NCBI RefSeq assembly: GCF_003985155.1
Contig: NZ_ML133709.1
Coordinates: 1-33,134, forward strand
Origin: Rhizobium vallis
Lineage (GTDB): Bacteria > Pseudomonadota > Alphaproteobacteria > Rhizobiales > Rhizobiaceae
Direction of reading: 5' to 3'
DNA length: 33,134 bases
The notes below the pieces were generated by a model. That model searched no databases. It saw only the letters and a program-made list of their open reading frames with translations, and was not told the DNA's origin. Positions 16,074 to 23,552 of the stretch are shown in pieces. The translations under genes and the position numbers were made by a program. Positions within the stretch are counted from its first letter, which is position 1. Each line of letters starts with the position of its first letter.

Positions 16074-17389
16074 CGGACAAGCTCCTCGAGCGCTTCGACG
16101 ATCGCGCCGAACGGCTGCGGCTTGCCCTGGCCGTCAAACAGGAAGCGCTGGATGAGCCCGTGTTTGGCGACGGCCTCGTCGACGGCGGCATCGCGCCCCT
16201 GGCGATATTCGCCGACGCGGATCAGCAGTTCCACCTCGTCATAGAGGGCCAGCAGGGCGCGCAGCCTGTCGGCTGCCTGGCGATGGCTCTCGCTCACCAC
16301 CGCGCTCATCGTCCGGCTTCGGCTGGCCAGCACATCGATCGCCGGAAAATTGCCCGCCCTGGCAATCTTGTCAGAGAGCACGATATGGCCGTCCAGCAGC
16401 GACCTGGTTTCTTCGGCGATCGGATCGTCCTGCTCTTCGCCTTCGACGAGGACCGTATAGAAAGCCGTCATCGTGCCGTTTGCGCTGTTGCCGGCGCGCT
16501 CGAAGATCTGCGGCAAGACGGCGAATACGGAAGGCGGAAAGCCGCGCCGCACCGGCGGTTCGCCGGCAGCAAGCCCGACTTCGCGCAAGGCGCGGGCCAT
16601 GCGGGTGACGCTGTCGATGACGAGCAGCACATGTTTTCCCTGCTCGCGAAAATATTCGGCGATCGCCGTTGCCGTCATCACCGCCTTGAACCGCTCCAGC
16701 GCCGGGCGATCCGATGTCGCCAGAACCAGCGCCACATTCGAGGCAACGCCTTCCGGCATGTTGTCGGCAACGAATTCGCCGACCTCGCGTCCGCGTTCCC
16801 CCACCAGCGCGCAGACGATCACATCGGCCTTGTTGTTGGCGACGATCTGGGACACCAACGTCGACTTGCCGGCGCCGGGCGCGCCGAAAATACCGATGCG
16901 CTGGCCCTGCCCGCAGGTCAGCAATCCGTCCAGGGCGGCAATCCCCGAGGTGAACGGCTGGCGGATGGGACGGCGCGACAAGGGGTTGACCGGCTGGCCG
17001 TAGAGCGGCTGCAGGAAACGCGCGTCATCGCCGGCCGGATTGGCGGAGGGACGCAGGACGTTGCCGTGCGCATCGACGACCGCGCCGAGCAGGAAGTTGC
17101 CGACAGAGATCGCCGGCTCCCGGCCGGTCGGGACGATTTCCGTGCGCTGGGAGATGCCGCGGGTTTCGCCGTGAAGCGAGAGAAGTGCCGTCTCGCCGTC
17201 GATACCGACGACATCGGCGAGGCCGATGCGGCCCCTGCCCGGCTCATGCAGTTCGCAGAGCTCGCCGATCCGAACCGAGGGGATGAGCGCCCGCACCAGC
17301 AGGCCCGAAACACTCGTCACGCGGCCGCTCTGCCGCCGCACGTCCGTCTGTTCGAGCGTCCGCTCCATGCGAAGCAATGCGTCAGCCAT
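16070..17389 (-). CDS. rhcN: RhcN/SctN type III secretion ATPase
   Basis: A 439-residue ATPase of the FliI/SctN family, normal in length. Walker A is GAPGAGKST (169-177), the catalytic-Glu segment is ALVGERGREVGEF (194-206), Walker B is HVLLVIDSVTRMA (253-265), and the family signature TVLVEGEEQDDPIAEETRSL (312-331) is complete. The hexamer releases chaperones and unfolds substrates at the export gate. Walker A has Pro-Gly-Ala in place of the commoner Ala-Gly-Val, still consistent with nucleotide binding. It overlaps nolV by 8 bases and rhcQ by 4; no sctO gene lies between rhcN and rhcQ, unlike most clusters. Confidence 0.96.
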   Translation of the reverse strand: MADALLRMERTLEQTDVRRQSGRVTSVSGLLVRALIPSVRIGELCELHEPGRGRIGLADVVGIDGETALLSLHGETRGISQRTEIVPTGREPAISVGNFLLGAVVDAHGNVLRPSANPAGDDARFLQPLYGQPVNPLSRRPIRQPFTSGIAALDGLLTCGQGQRIGIFGAPGAGKSTLVSQIVANNKADVIVCALVGERGREVGEFVADNMPEGVASNVALVLATSDRPALERFKAVMTATAIAEYFREQGKHVLLVIDSVTRMARALREVGLAAGEPPVRRGFPPSVFAVLPQIFERAGNSANGTMTAFYTVLVEGEEQDDPIAEETRSLLDGHIVLSDKIARAGNFPAIDVLASRSRTMSAVVSESHRQAADRLRALLALYDEVELLIRVGEYRQGRDAAVDEAVAKHGLIQRFLFDGQGKPQPFGAIVEALEELVR

Positions 17390-17945
17390 GGACGAGGGCC
17401 TCGATCACGGTGGCGAGCTGGTCTTTCAAGCCGATCTGGCTTCGTCCCGCCGATGTCTCCAGGACGATCTCGCCGGCAGACATCAGCGGATCCGTTTCGA
17501 TAGTGATGCGATGATCGATATCCGCAATTGCCTGGGCGATCATGGCGGCATCCTCGGGGGCGACATGGAGGGCGATCTCCTGGGCCTCTGCGGTCTGGGA
17601 TATGGCGTGGCGGACCAATCGCCTGGTGCGTTCGTCGGCCTCCATCGATCCGAGGATCAATCCGACCGATTTCAGAACCACCGCCTCGACCCAGCTGTCG
17701 AGATTGGCAATCTCCTGTTCGGCTTTTCCGAGCGAGGCGGCAAGCCGTGCGGCGGCATCACGAACGCCCTGTTCGAACCCGTCGCGATAGCCGTTTTGGG
17801 CGGCCTGCTCGCTGGCGGCTGCAAGTGTGGCCTGGGATTGGGCGGCGTCCTGGCGGGCAGCCGCCAGAATTTGCGCCGCCTCCCTGATCTGGCCGAAGTT
17901 TTCCGCCGGAATGATGCGGTCGTGGCGTGCAAATCCCGAGCTCAT
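17382..17945 (-). CDS. nolV: NolV/SctL stator protein of the ATPase
   Basis: From the ATG at 17945 the product has 187 residues. This start overlaps the nolU stop as ATGA and has an AAGG-type ribosome site; a longer open frame upstream only reads through nolU in another frame. The N-terminal half is a charged helix (AAQILAAARQDAAQSQATL) and the C-terminal half (VVLKSVGLILGSMEADERTR onward) is the FliH/SctL domain. SctL dimers bind SctN and link it to SctQ in the sorting platform, restraining the ATPase. It sits directly before rhcN as usual. Confidence 0.87.
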   Translation of the reverse strand: MSSGFARHDRIIPAENFGQIREAAQILAAARQDAAQSQATLAAASEQAAQNGYRDGFEQGVRDAAARLAASLGKAEQEIANLDSWVEAVVLKSVGLILGSMEADERTRRLVRHAISQTAEAQEIALHVAPEDAAMIAQAIADIDHRITIETDPLMSAGEIVLETSAGRSQIGLKDQLATVIEALVHG

Positions 17946-18571
17946 CGTCCGGCGCCTTCCTGTGTGGAGGCGACCTCGTCGACGGCGGCCGTCGCCAGAA
18001 CGAGCGCCGGGCTCTTCAACAGGGAAGCCGAGCCGTTTTCGGCCATGTCGCGCCAGCCCGCCCACCGCCATGCCGCAGAGATCCGATATTCGTCTGCCAG
18101 AAGCGTCAGCATCGACCAGCCATCGGCCTCGACGACATGCCTTGCCTGCTCGCTCAACAGATCAAGCGGCGGCGTTGCCGTGGAAAGATTGATGTGGCCG
18201 AGGGCGAATGCGACCGCTTCCTCGCCGTAGGCGGCCCTGAGCCTCGCAAGGGTCGGGCGATCGACCGCGGGGCAGAAGGCTGCGAGATGATAGGCGAAGC
18301 CCGCCCGGAACGCGGCCTTTGAGAGTCCGTCCGCGTCCATGGAAATCAGGCGGCGGGCGCCGTCGGCAAATGTGGCGGGGTCGCCATGGGCTTCTGCGAT
18401 CTCCGTGAAAAGCCGCCGGTGCAGCCGCCGCGACAGGGTAGACCCATCGGCAAGGAGCGGCGCGGTCCCATCCCATCGGGCGGCCGTCAGCATATCCGCG
18501 GAAAGCAGCGCTGCCCTGCGGATCCTCGCCGCATCCGAGATCGCCTCGCCGTCCGAACGCGGCGTGCGCAT
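17942..18571 (-). CDS. nolU: NolU, SctK-like sorting-platform protein
   Basis: A 209-residue soluble protein if started at 18571, where ATG follows the rhcJ stop by two bases and has AAGGAG eight bases upstream; a farther start at 18613 would overlap rhcJ. The sequence is Ala/Arg-rich and mostly helical, with FRAGFAYHLAAFCPAVDRP and a DLLSEQARHVVEADGW segment. Its place between rhcJ and nolV is that of nolU in rhizobia, whose product is thought to be the SctK adaptor between the inner ring and SctQ. Similarity within this family is low, so position carries much of the call. Confidence 0.75.
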   Translation of the reverse strand: MRTPRSDGEAISDAARIRRAALLSADMLTAARWDGTAPLLADGSTLSRRLHRRLFTEIAEAHGDPATFADGARRLISMDADGLSKAAFRAGFAYHLAAFCPAVDRPTLARLRAAYGEEAVAFALGHINLSTATPPLDLLSEQARHVVEADGWSMLTLLADEYRISAAWRWAGWRDMAENGSASLLKSPALVLATAAVDEVASTQEGAGR

Positions 18572-18573
18572 GC

Positions 18574-19404
18574 TCAGCGCTCCTTCCGCTGCGGCAACAG
18601 CAGCAGCAGGCATGCCCCGATGGCGAGGATAATTGCGCCGATCACGGCCAGATTGGGGGCCTTGAAAGCCGAGAGAGCGCTTTGCACCATCGAGAATGGC
18701 GCTGCGGCGGGTGCCGGCGTCACGGTTGCCGCCGGGGCCGATGCTGCCGTTGCCGGCGGGGCCGCCGGCGCGCCGACCTCCGACCAGGGGCTGACCACCA
18801 CCGAGACATCTTCGTAAGAGAGATCACGGATGCTGTTGACCAGAACGGACCGGCTTTTCATGTCGATCTCGTTGAGATTGGCGCCGGGGCGATATTGCAA
18901 CACGGCCGCCGCCCTCGCCTTTTCCTTGATGAGCCCGCGGCCGTTTTCCTCCGGCAGCACCACATGGACGCGCGCCGTCGCCACGCCGTCAAGCCCCGAA
19001 AGCGTTTCGGCAAGCTGCTGCTCGATGGCGTAGCTCATCCGGGCTTTTTGTTCGTAAGGCGTCACAAGGAAGCCGTTGCCGGGAAAGAGTTCGGCGACAT
19101 TTCCGAACGACTGACGCGGCAGACCGGCGCCCGCCAGCAACTCGATCGCCCGGGCATGATCGGCTGATTCAGCGGCGATCGCATAGGTCCCGCCCTTTTC
19201 GCTCCTCATGGTGACGGAGATGCCGGCGCGTTCGAGCAGGACCTGAGCATCCAGCGCATCGCGCTGATCGAGTCCCGTCAGCACGTCCTGGCTGCAGGCG
19301 GCGAGGAACAGGCAGAAAGCGAGCATGGCGGCCTTCGGAAGGACTTTGCGCGCGGGCGAAGTGATCGGTGATCTCGCAAGGGCCGATGTGATCATGATAT
19401 TCAC
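18574..19404 (-). CDS. rhcJ: RhcJ (NolT)/SctJ inner-ring lipoprotein
   Basis: A 276-residue exported lipoprotein. The signal sequence ends in the lipobox LAAC (34-37). Two ring-building domains follow, with ALDAQVLLERAGI (about 50-62), FLVTPYEQKARMSYAIEQQL (about 112-131), VHVVLPEE (about 147-154) and the SIRDLSYEDVSVVVSP motif (about 191-206). A proline/alanine linker leads to a C-terminal membrane helix (about 253-271) and a basic tail. SctJ forms the inner ring inside SctD. The start overlaps the nolB stop by four bases; an ATG three codons later is an alternative. Confidence 0.93.
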   Translation of the reverse strand: MNIMITSALARSPITSPARKVLPKAAMLAFCLFLAACSQDVLTGLDQRDALDAQVLLERAGISVTMRSEKGGTYAIAAESADHARAIELLAGAGLPRQSFGNVAELFPGNGFLVTPYEQKARMSYAIEQQLAETLSGLDGVATARVHVVLPEENGRGLIKEKARAAAVLQYRPGANLNEIDMKSRSVLVNSIRDLSYEDVSVVVSPWSEVGAPAAPPATAASAPAATVTPAPAAAPFSMVQSALSAFKAPNLAVIGAIILAIGACLLLLLPQRKER

Positions 19405-19877
19405 TGGCCCTGCGTCAGCCGTTTGGACGACGACATCACCGACTGGGTGAGTGACGACAGCAGCGTCGTGCCGGTCGCGAATTGCTGTGATTTCTCCAGC
19501 CGGTCGATCGATGTCGTGATGTCTTCGATCTTCGGGCCGCTGTGATCCTTGTCCGCGGCAAATCGCACCAGCGGCGTCTCCGGCTGGCCGTTCCCGGCCA
19601 CCGGCATGAAGAATGCCGACAGCCGGTCGAGAATGCTGGAGGGCCTGGTATTGCCTTCCGGTGAATAGGAGGGCGGGACGGCGTCGGACTCAGGCGCGAT
19701 CTTGCGGCCCTGGATGTTGGGAATGGAGGTGAGTTCGGTTGGCCGAAGGCCGGCGAAATCCGCCGGCTGCAGCCCGATCCGCTCCGCCACGATCTCCGAG
19801 GTCTTCAGCACATTGCCTGTCGATACGCCATCAACGGGCGGCGTAAAGGCGCGGCCGGTAAGTTCTTCTCCGCTCAT
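19401..19877 (-). CDS. nolB: NolB/SctI inner-rod protein
   Basis: A 158-residue soluble protein without a signal peptide. The N-terminal half is unstructured with many Pro and Thr; the C-terminal ~50 residues are a helix of the rod type (DITTSIDRLEKSQQFATGTT, then SLTQSVMSSSKRLTQGQ). Position immediately before rhcJ is that of nolB in rhizobia, which corresponds to SctI, the inner rod/adapter between export gate and needle. ATGA overlap with rhcJ shows coupled translation. Length matches NolB (~160). Confidence 0.83.
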   Translation of the reverse strand: MSGEELTGRAFTPPVDGVSTGNVLKTSEIVAERIGLQPADFAGLRPTELTSIPNIQGRKIAPESDAVPPSYSPEGNTRPSSILDRLSAFFMPVAGNGQPETPLVRFAADKDHSGPKIEDITTSIDRLEKSQQFATGTTLLSSLTQSVMSSSKRLTQGQ

Positions 19878-19927
19878 TGCAATTCCTCAACTCGGTACAC
19901 GTCAACTGCAAACGATGAACGGGAACG

Positions 19928-20185
19928 CTACTCGTCGCTGCCTTCGTCGATCGCCTCCTTGGCGAAATTGAAAAGCGAATTGTTCAGCATCAGGGTGTTG
20001 GAAATCATGCCTGGCAGAAACGCGTCCACGGCAGCGGAGAGTATCTCGCTCTCGCTGTTCGGATCGACCTTTTTCGTCGTGCTGCCGGTGGTGTCCTTGG
20101 AATCTGTCTTATCAGTCGTCAGCTCCACCGAGACAGGGTTTGCAGGCGCCAGGTTCAGGTCGGAATTCACTGCATCTACGGCCAT
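19928..20185 (-). CDS. Unknown 85-residue protein at the head of the T3SS operon
   Basis: A small acidic protein, 50 bases upstream of nolB and first in the long minus-strand operon. The N-terminal half is Thr/Asp/Lys-rich and probably disordered (TTDKTDSKDTTGSTTKK); the C-terminal half is an amphipathic helix pair (SAAVDAFLPGMISNTLMLNN). There is no signal peptide. A disordered head with a helical tail and the operon position suggest an exported early substrate or a small structural subunit, but I recognise no family. The ATG has GGAAG 7 bases upstream. Confidence 0.65.
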   Translation of the reverse strand: MAVDAVNSDLNLAPANPVSVELTTDKTDSKDTTGSTTKKVDPNSESEILSAAVDAFLPGMISNTLMLNNSLFNFAKEAIDEGSDE

Positions 20186-20413
20186 ATGAGCACTTCCATC
20201 AAGGAGTTATCAAAATGAATGCATGATTTGATATGGATAAAAAAACGGCCGGTCAATTGTTTAAACTTAACCGATGGTTAATTTTCGGAAATTACAATCG
20301 CTTTGACAACTTTCTCGACCTTTATATTAAAATTGAACGTTTTTATCCATAAAGCGCAGCAGATATCCAGATTGCGCATGAAATTCATACTTAAATTTAT
20401 TGCTATCAAATAT
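20186..20413. promoter_or_regulatory. AT-rich promoter region of the T3SS operon with a dyad
   Basis: This intergenic stretch is far richer in A and T than its surroundings and lies directly upstream of the operon head. It contains a perfect dyad TTAACC-GAT-GGTTAA at 20267-20281, about 85 bases before the start codon on the minus strand, a plausible operator. No tts box, hrp box or PIP box stands out. A TTGACA at about 20303 is on the plus strand and leads to no gene. Confidence 0.4.
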
Positions 20414-20452
20414 TCACAGGCCCGACCGCCTCTACGCCAACCGGGCCTGTGA
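20414..20452 (-). terminator. Terminator after the first HrpF-like gene
   Basis: TCACAGGCCCG (20414-20424) and CGGGCCTGTGA (20442-20452) form a perfect 11-bp stem, 36 bases past the stop of the 947-residue gene. On the minus strand AATATTTGATAG follows, a modest U-rich tail. It separates that gene from the nolB-rhcU operon. Confidence 0.6.
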
Positions 20453-20488
20453 GTACCCAGATATTTGGTGTTGCGAAAGCGTCCCGGA

Positions 20489-23332
20489 TCAGCCCACCGC
20501 CGTACCGCGGCGCTTCTCGATATCGGCGATGATCGCGTCCCAGTTCTCAGGGGTCAGCTCGCGCTGTTCCGGGTCGCGGGGCGCGGGGGCGACGCCGCCC
20601 TTGGCGCCGACGCGCTGACCTGTTTTGGCGTAGATGCCGACCGTGTCGTTGACAGTGCGCTTAAGCATGTCGTTCATCATGTCGGTCTGCTTGTGGAAGG
20701 CTTTTTCCTGCTTGATGCTCTGGTAGATGGCAAAGCCCGCCCAGGCCGCCCAGGACACCGCGCCGGCGATCGCGAAGGCGAGCGAGAAGCCGCCGGAGAC
20801 GAGCGCTACCGTTGCGCCCGTGCGCCCGAGGAAGGTGGAATTCACCAGCATATTGGCAACGCCTGCGATGCCCTCGATCGCGCCGACCGTGTCCGCCGCG
20901 GTTCCGATACCCATGAAGATGAGATCGACCGGATCGCCCTTGCCACTGGTGAGCCCCTGCAGGAACTGGTAATATTCCACCGGCAGCCAAGCGACGCCGG
21001 CAACGGCGCCAACCGTCGTCCCGGTATTCTTGAAAAAGGCGGAGAGCACGCTGCGCTGCGCCCGCGCCAGCTCGTCGGAAACGCCGACGAGTGAACTGAT
21101 CCCATCCAGCAGCGAAAAATTCGAGGCTTTGATCGCCGAGCCGAGCGCACTGCCCATGTGCGCGAGAGCGCCAAGGGCGTGCAGAACCACGATGCCGATG
21201 CTGTCCCAGGTCGGGCTCGTCATGTTGAGGCCGGCATAGATGGAGCGGGATGCGGTAAGCACCGACATCACGCCGGAAGAGAGCGCCGCCTTGTATTTGA
21301 CAGGATCGACCCCTGCCGGCGCCGCCGTCGCGGTCTTGTCGATCAGCTTGGCAAGGTCGGCCTTGATCGTTTCGACGCTGCCGCCCGGTCGCATCGTCGC
21401 CCAAAGCGCGGTGAAGATCGTCGTGAAATTGGTCTTGTATTGCGCCATGGCATCGGCATTGCCCTTGAACAGGGTTTCCGCCAGCGCGTCGAGGCTCGGG
21501 GCGATGATCCTCTTGATCGCCTCTTCGGCGGTCTTGCCGTCGACGATGATTGGATCGATCACATCCGTGCCGGGCATCAGCGTCTTCATCAGGCCTGACA
21601 TGGAAAGTCCCATGTCCTTGAGGCTCGATGTCAGATATTCGCTGTCGATATAGGGCAGATCGAGACTTTGGATGGTCTTGCTCCAGCCATTGTCCTTGGT
21701 GGCGAACATGCGCTCGGCGATCCAGGCGTCGCCCCCGCTGCCGGCGAAGAAGCGCCCGCCGTCTGAGCCGTTGGCGGCAATGCCCTTGCCGGCCAGCCCG
21801 GTGCCGATCATGATTGCCGCCATGACGTCGTTGAACGAATAGCTGGCGAGATTGCTGGAGGGCAGCGGCGAGACGCTCTTGTCCCACTCGGCATTGGCCG
21901 GCAACTTCGAGACCAGGCTGGCGCCCATGACGAGCCCTTCCAGCGCGGTCTGCACCGCATGGCGGTAGCCCAAGACCTCCTTGCCGCCGGGTGCGCTCAG
22001 GCGCGACGTCAGGCGCTCCAGATTGCCGGCGAGATCGCCGATGCCGATTTCTCCGGCGCCTACCTTGTCGAGCAGCGGACCGAGAAGCGCCTTGACGTCG
22101 GCCTTGAACTGATCGCGCACCTCGGGGCTGTCTGACCCGTAAAACTGGTTGGCCATCGCCTGGATGGTCGGGTTGAACAGGTGGGTGATATTGTTGGGAA
22201 CGGTGCTGCCGAATTCGGAAGCGGCAACCTTTTTCAAACCGTCGAGGTCGATCTTGAGATCGGGGAACAGGCTCCCGCCGAGCCCGAGCGACTGGTCGAA
22301 ATCCACAACCGGCAGGATGGAGCCGAGCCCCTTCAGTTCCCGCTCGGTCTTGTTGCCGGCCAGTCCCATGCGGATCAGGCCATCGAGCGCCGTCGTCGGA
22401 TCGGAGATCGTCGGCAGCACGTTCTTGTCGAAGAATTCGGCATAGGTCTTGTCGGCAATCGCCGAGCGCTGCTTTACGAAATCGTCGGGAAGCACCATGG
22501 AATAGAAGCCGAGGGCGGCATTATATTCCTTGAGAATGGTGGTGACGTCCTTGCCGGATTTGAGACCGTCATTCAGCAGGCCGCCATTGACGATGTCGCG
22601 CTCAAAGGCATCCTCGACCTTCGTACGCAGGTCCTTCATCTTCTCGTCACGCGTTATCGTGTCGTTGATGATCTCGGAAGCGTCCTTGTTCGTATCGGCC
22701 GGCGCCACGCGATAACCGGAGAAGATCAGCTTGAAGGCCTTCAGCGCCTTCTCCGTCATCAGCGAGTTGACGTCGGGGTCCGAGCCCAGGATGGCGATCG
22801 ACTTGTCGAGATCCTTCAGGATCTCCTGGTCGTTGTAGATGCCGCGCTGGTTGTCGCCGAGGCTGTCCTTGTATTGGCCGAAGGTCGCCTTGGTCTGAAG
22901 CAGATCGAGATACATGATCAGTTTCTGCTCGGCAGTGTAATTGTGAGGGTTTTTGACGACGTCGATGCTCTCGAAGGATTTGTCCTTGTCCTTCAGCCCT
23001 TCCATGAAGCCCTGATTGATCTCGCTCATGAAATCGGAATTGAACAGGAGATCGATGACCGGCTGGATCGGCGCGGTAGGGCGGGACGTGCCATTCGACG
23101 TGGCGGCCAGCGAAACGAACTTCGGACTGCTCGTCTGCGCCGATATAGAGGAGAAAATCGTCAGGGCTGCCGTCGTGGTCCCGTCAGAGGCAAAAGGCGA
23201 TGCCTTCTTGACCGTGGTGCTCGTGGTTTTGCCCTGGCTCGTGGAATTTTCGGACTTTGGATCGGAATTGGCGTTTAGCCGGAGAAATGAAACCGTATCG
23301 ATATCCGAAGATGCTGGTGCGATCGATGACAT
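20489..23332 (-). CDS. Large HrpF/NopX-like putative translocator, paralogue A
   Basis: A 947-residue protein with no signal peptide and a Ser/Thr-rich N-terminus, fitting type III export. Residues ~133-305 are a helical module (TAEQKLIMYLDLLQ to YAEFFDKNV). Residues ~358-572 are nearly identical to paralogue B. The C-terminal third has several hydrophobic helices (about 690-890, e.g. GATVALVSGGFSLAFAIAGA), the sort that insert in host membranes in HrpF of Xanthomonas and NopX of rhizobia. Modules repeat inside the protein: the ADVKALLGPLL...GYRHAVQTALEG region resembles ADLAKLID...KYKAALSSGVMS. Size, repeats, hydrophobic C-terminus and position suggest a translocon protein, but I cannot show the NolX domain from memory, so the name is tentative. 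Confidence 0.6.
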   Translation of the reverse strand: MSSIAPASSDIDTVSFLRLNANSDPKSENSTSQGKTTSTTVKKASPFASDGTTTAALTIFSSISAQTSSPKFVSLAATSNGTSRPTAPIQPVIDLLFNSDFMSEINQGFMEGLKDKDKSFESIDVVKNPHNYTAEQKLIMYLDLLQTKATFGQYKDSLGDNQRGIYNDQEILKDLDKSIAILGSDPDVNSLMTEKALKAFKLIFSGYRVAPADTNKDASEIINDTITRDEKMKDLRTKVEDAFERDIVNGGLLNDGLKSGKDVTTILKEYNAALGFYSMVLPDDFVKQRSAIADKTYAEFFDKNVLPTISDPTTALDGLIRMGLAGNKTERELKGLGSILPVVDFDQSLGLGGSLFPDLKIDLDGLKKVAASEFGSTVPNNITHLFNPTIQAMANQFYGSDSPEVRDQFKADVKALLGPLLDKVGAGEIGIGDLAGNLERLTSRLSAPGGKEVLGYRHAVQTALEGLVMGASLVSKLPANAEWDKSVSPLPSSNLASYSFNDVMAAIMIGTGLAGKGIAANGSDGGRFFAGSGGDAWIAERMFATKDNGWSKTIQSLDLPYIDSEYLTSSLKDMGLSMSGLMKTLMPGTDVIDPIIVDGKTAEEAIKRIIAPSLDALAETLFKGNADAMAQYKTNFTTIFTALWATMRPGGSVETIKADLAKLIDKTATAAPAGVDPVKYKAALSSGVMSVLTASRSIYAGLNMTSPTWDSIGIVVLHALGALAHMGSALGSAIKASNFSLLDGISSLVGVSDELARAQRSVLSAFFKNTGTTVGAVAGVAWLPVEYYQFLQGLTSGKGDPVDLIFMGIGTAADTVGAIEGIAGVANMLVNSTFLGRTGATVALVSGGFSLAFAIAGAVSWAAWAGFAIYQSIKQEKAFHKQTDMMNDMLKRTVNDTVGIYAKTGQRVGAKGGVAPAPRDPEQRELTPENWDAIIADIEKRRGTAVG
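21617..22262. repeat. 645-bp block shared with paralogue B (copy A)
   Basis: This segment is nearly identical, without insertions or deletions, to 25257-25902 in the same orientation at a constant offset of 3640 bases. Only scattered base changes are seen. Identity ends rather sharply at both sides, coding residues ~358-572 of the protein. Confidence 0.9.
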
Positions 23333-23552
23333 GCGTTCCCTTTGATTTTCTTTTTCCGCTTTTCGCGGATGACGTCGTTTACCTTACGTTAGGCATAAGA
23401 TCGACCTTTGCGTGATAATTCAAGCCCGATCGGACATCGCGGTTGCATAAAATGCAGCGGCCTCGCGCCTGGAGATCAAAAATCACATTTTTACCGAGGG
23501 GTCGCAGGGTATTTCCCAGGCTGTGGCGGTCATCGTTGCCGCCCCTCTGCCT

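Noticed and set aside
15740..17503. Long plus-strand frame opposite rhcN and rhcQ
   Set aside because: The sense strand has complete ATPase motifs; the opposite frame is Arg-rich and featureless.
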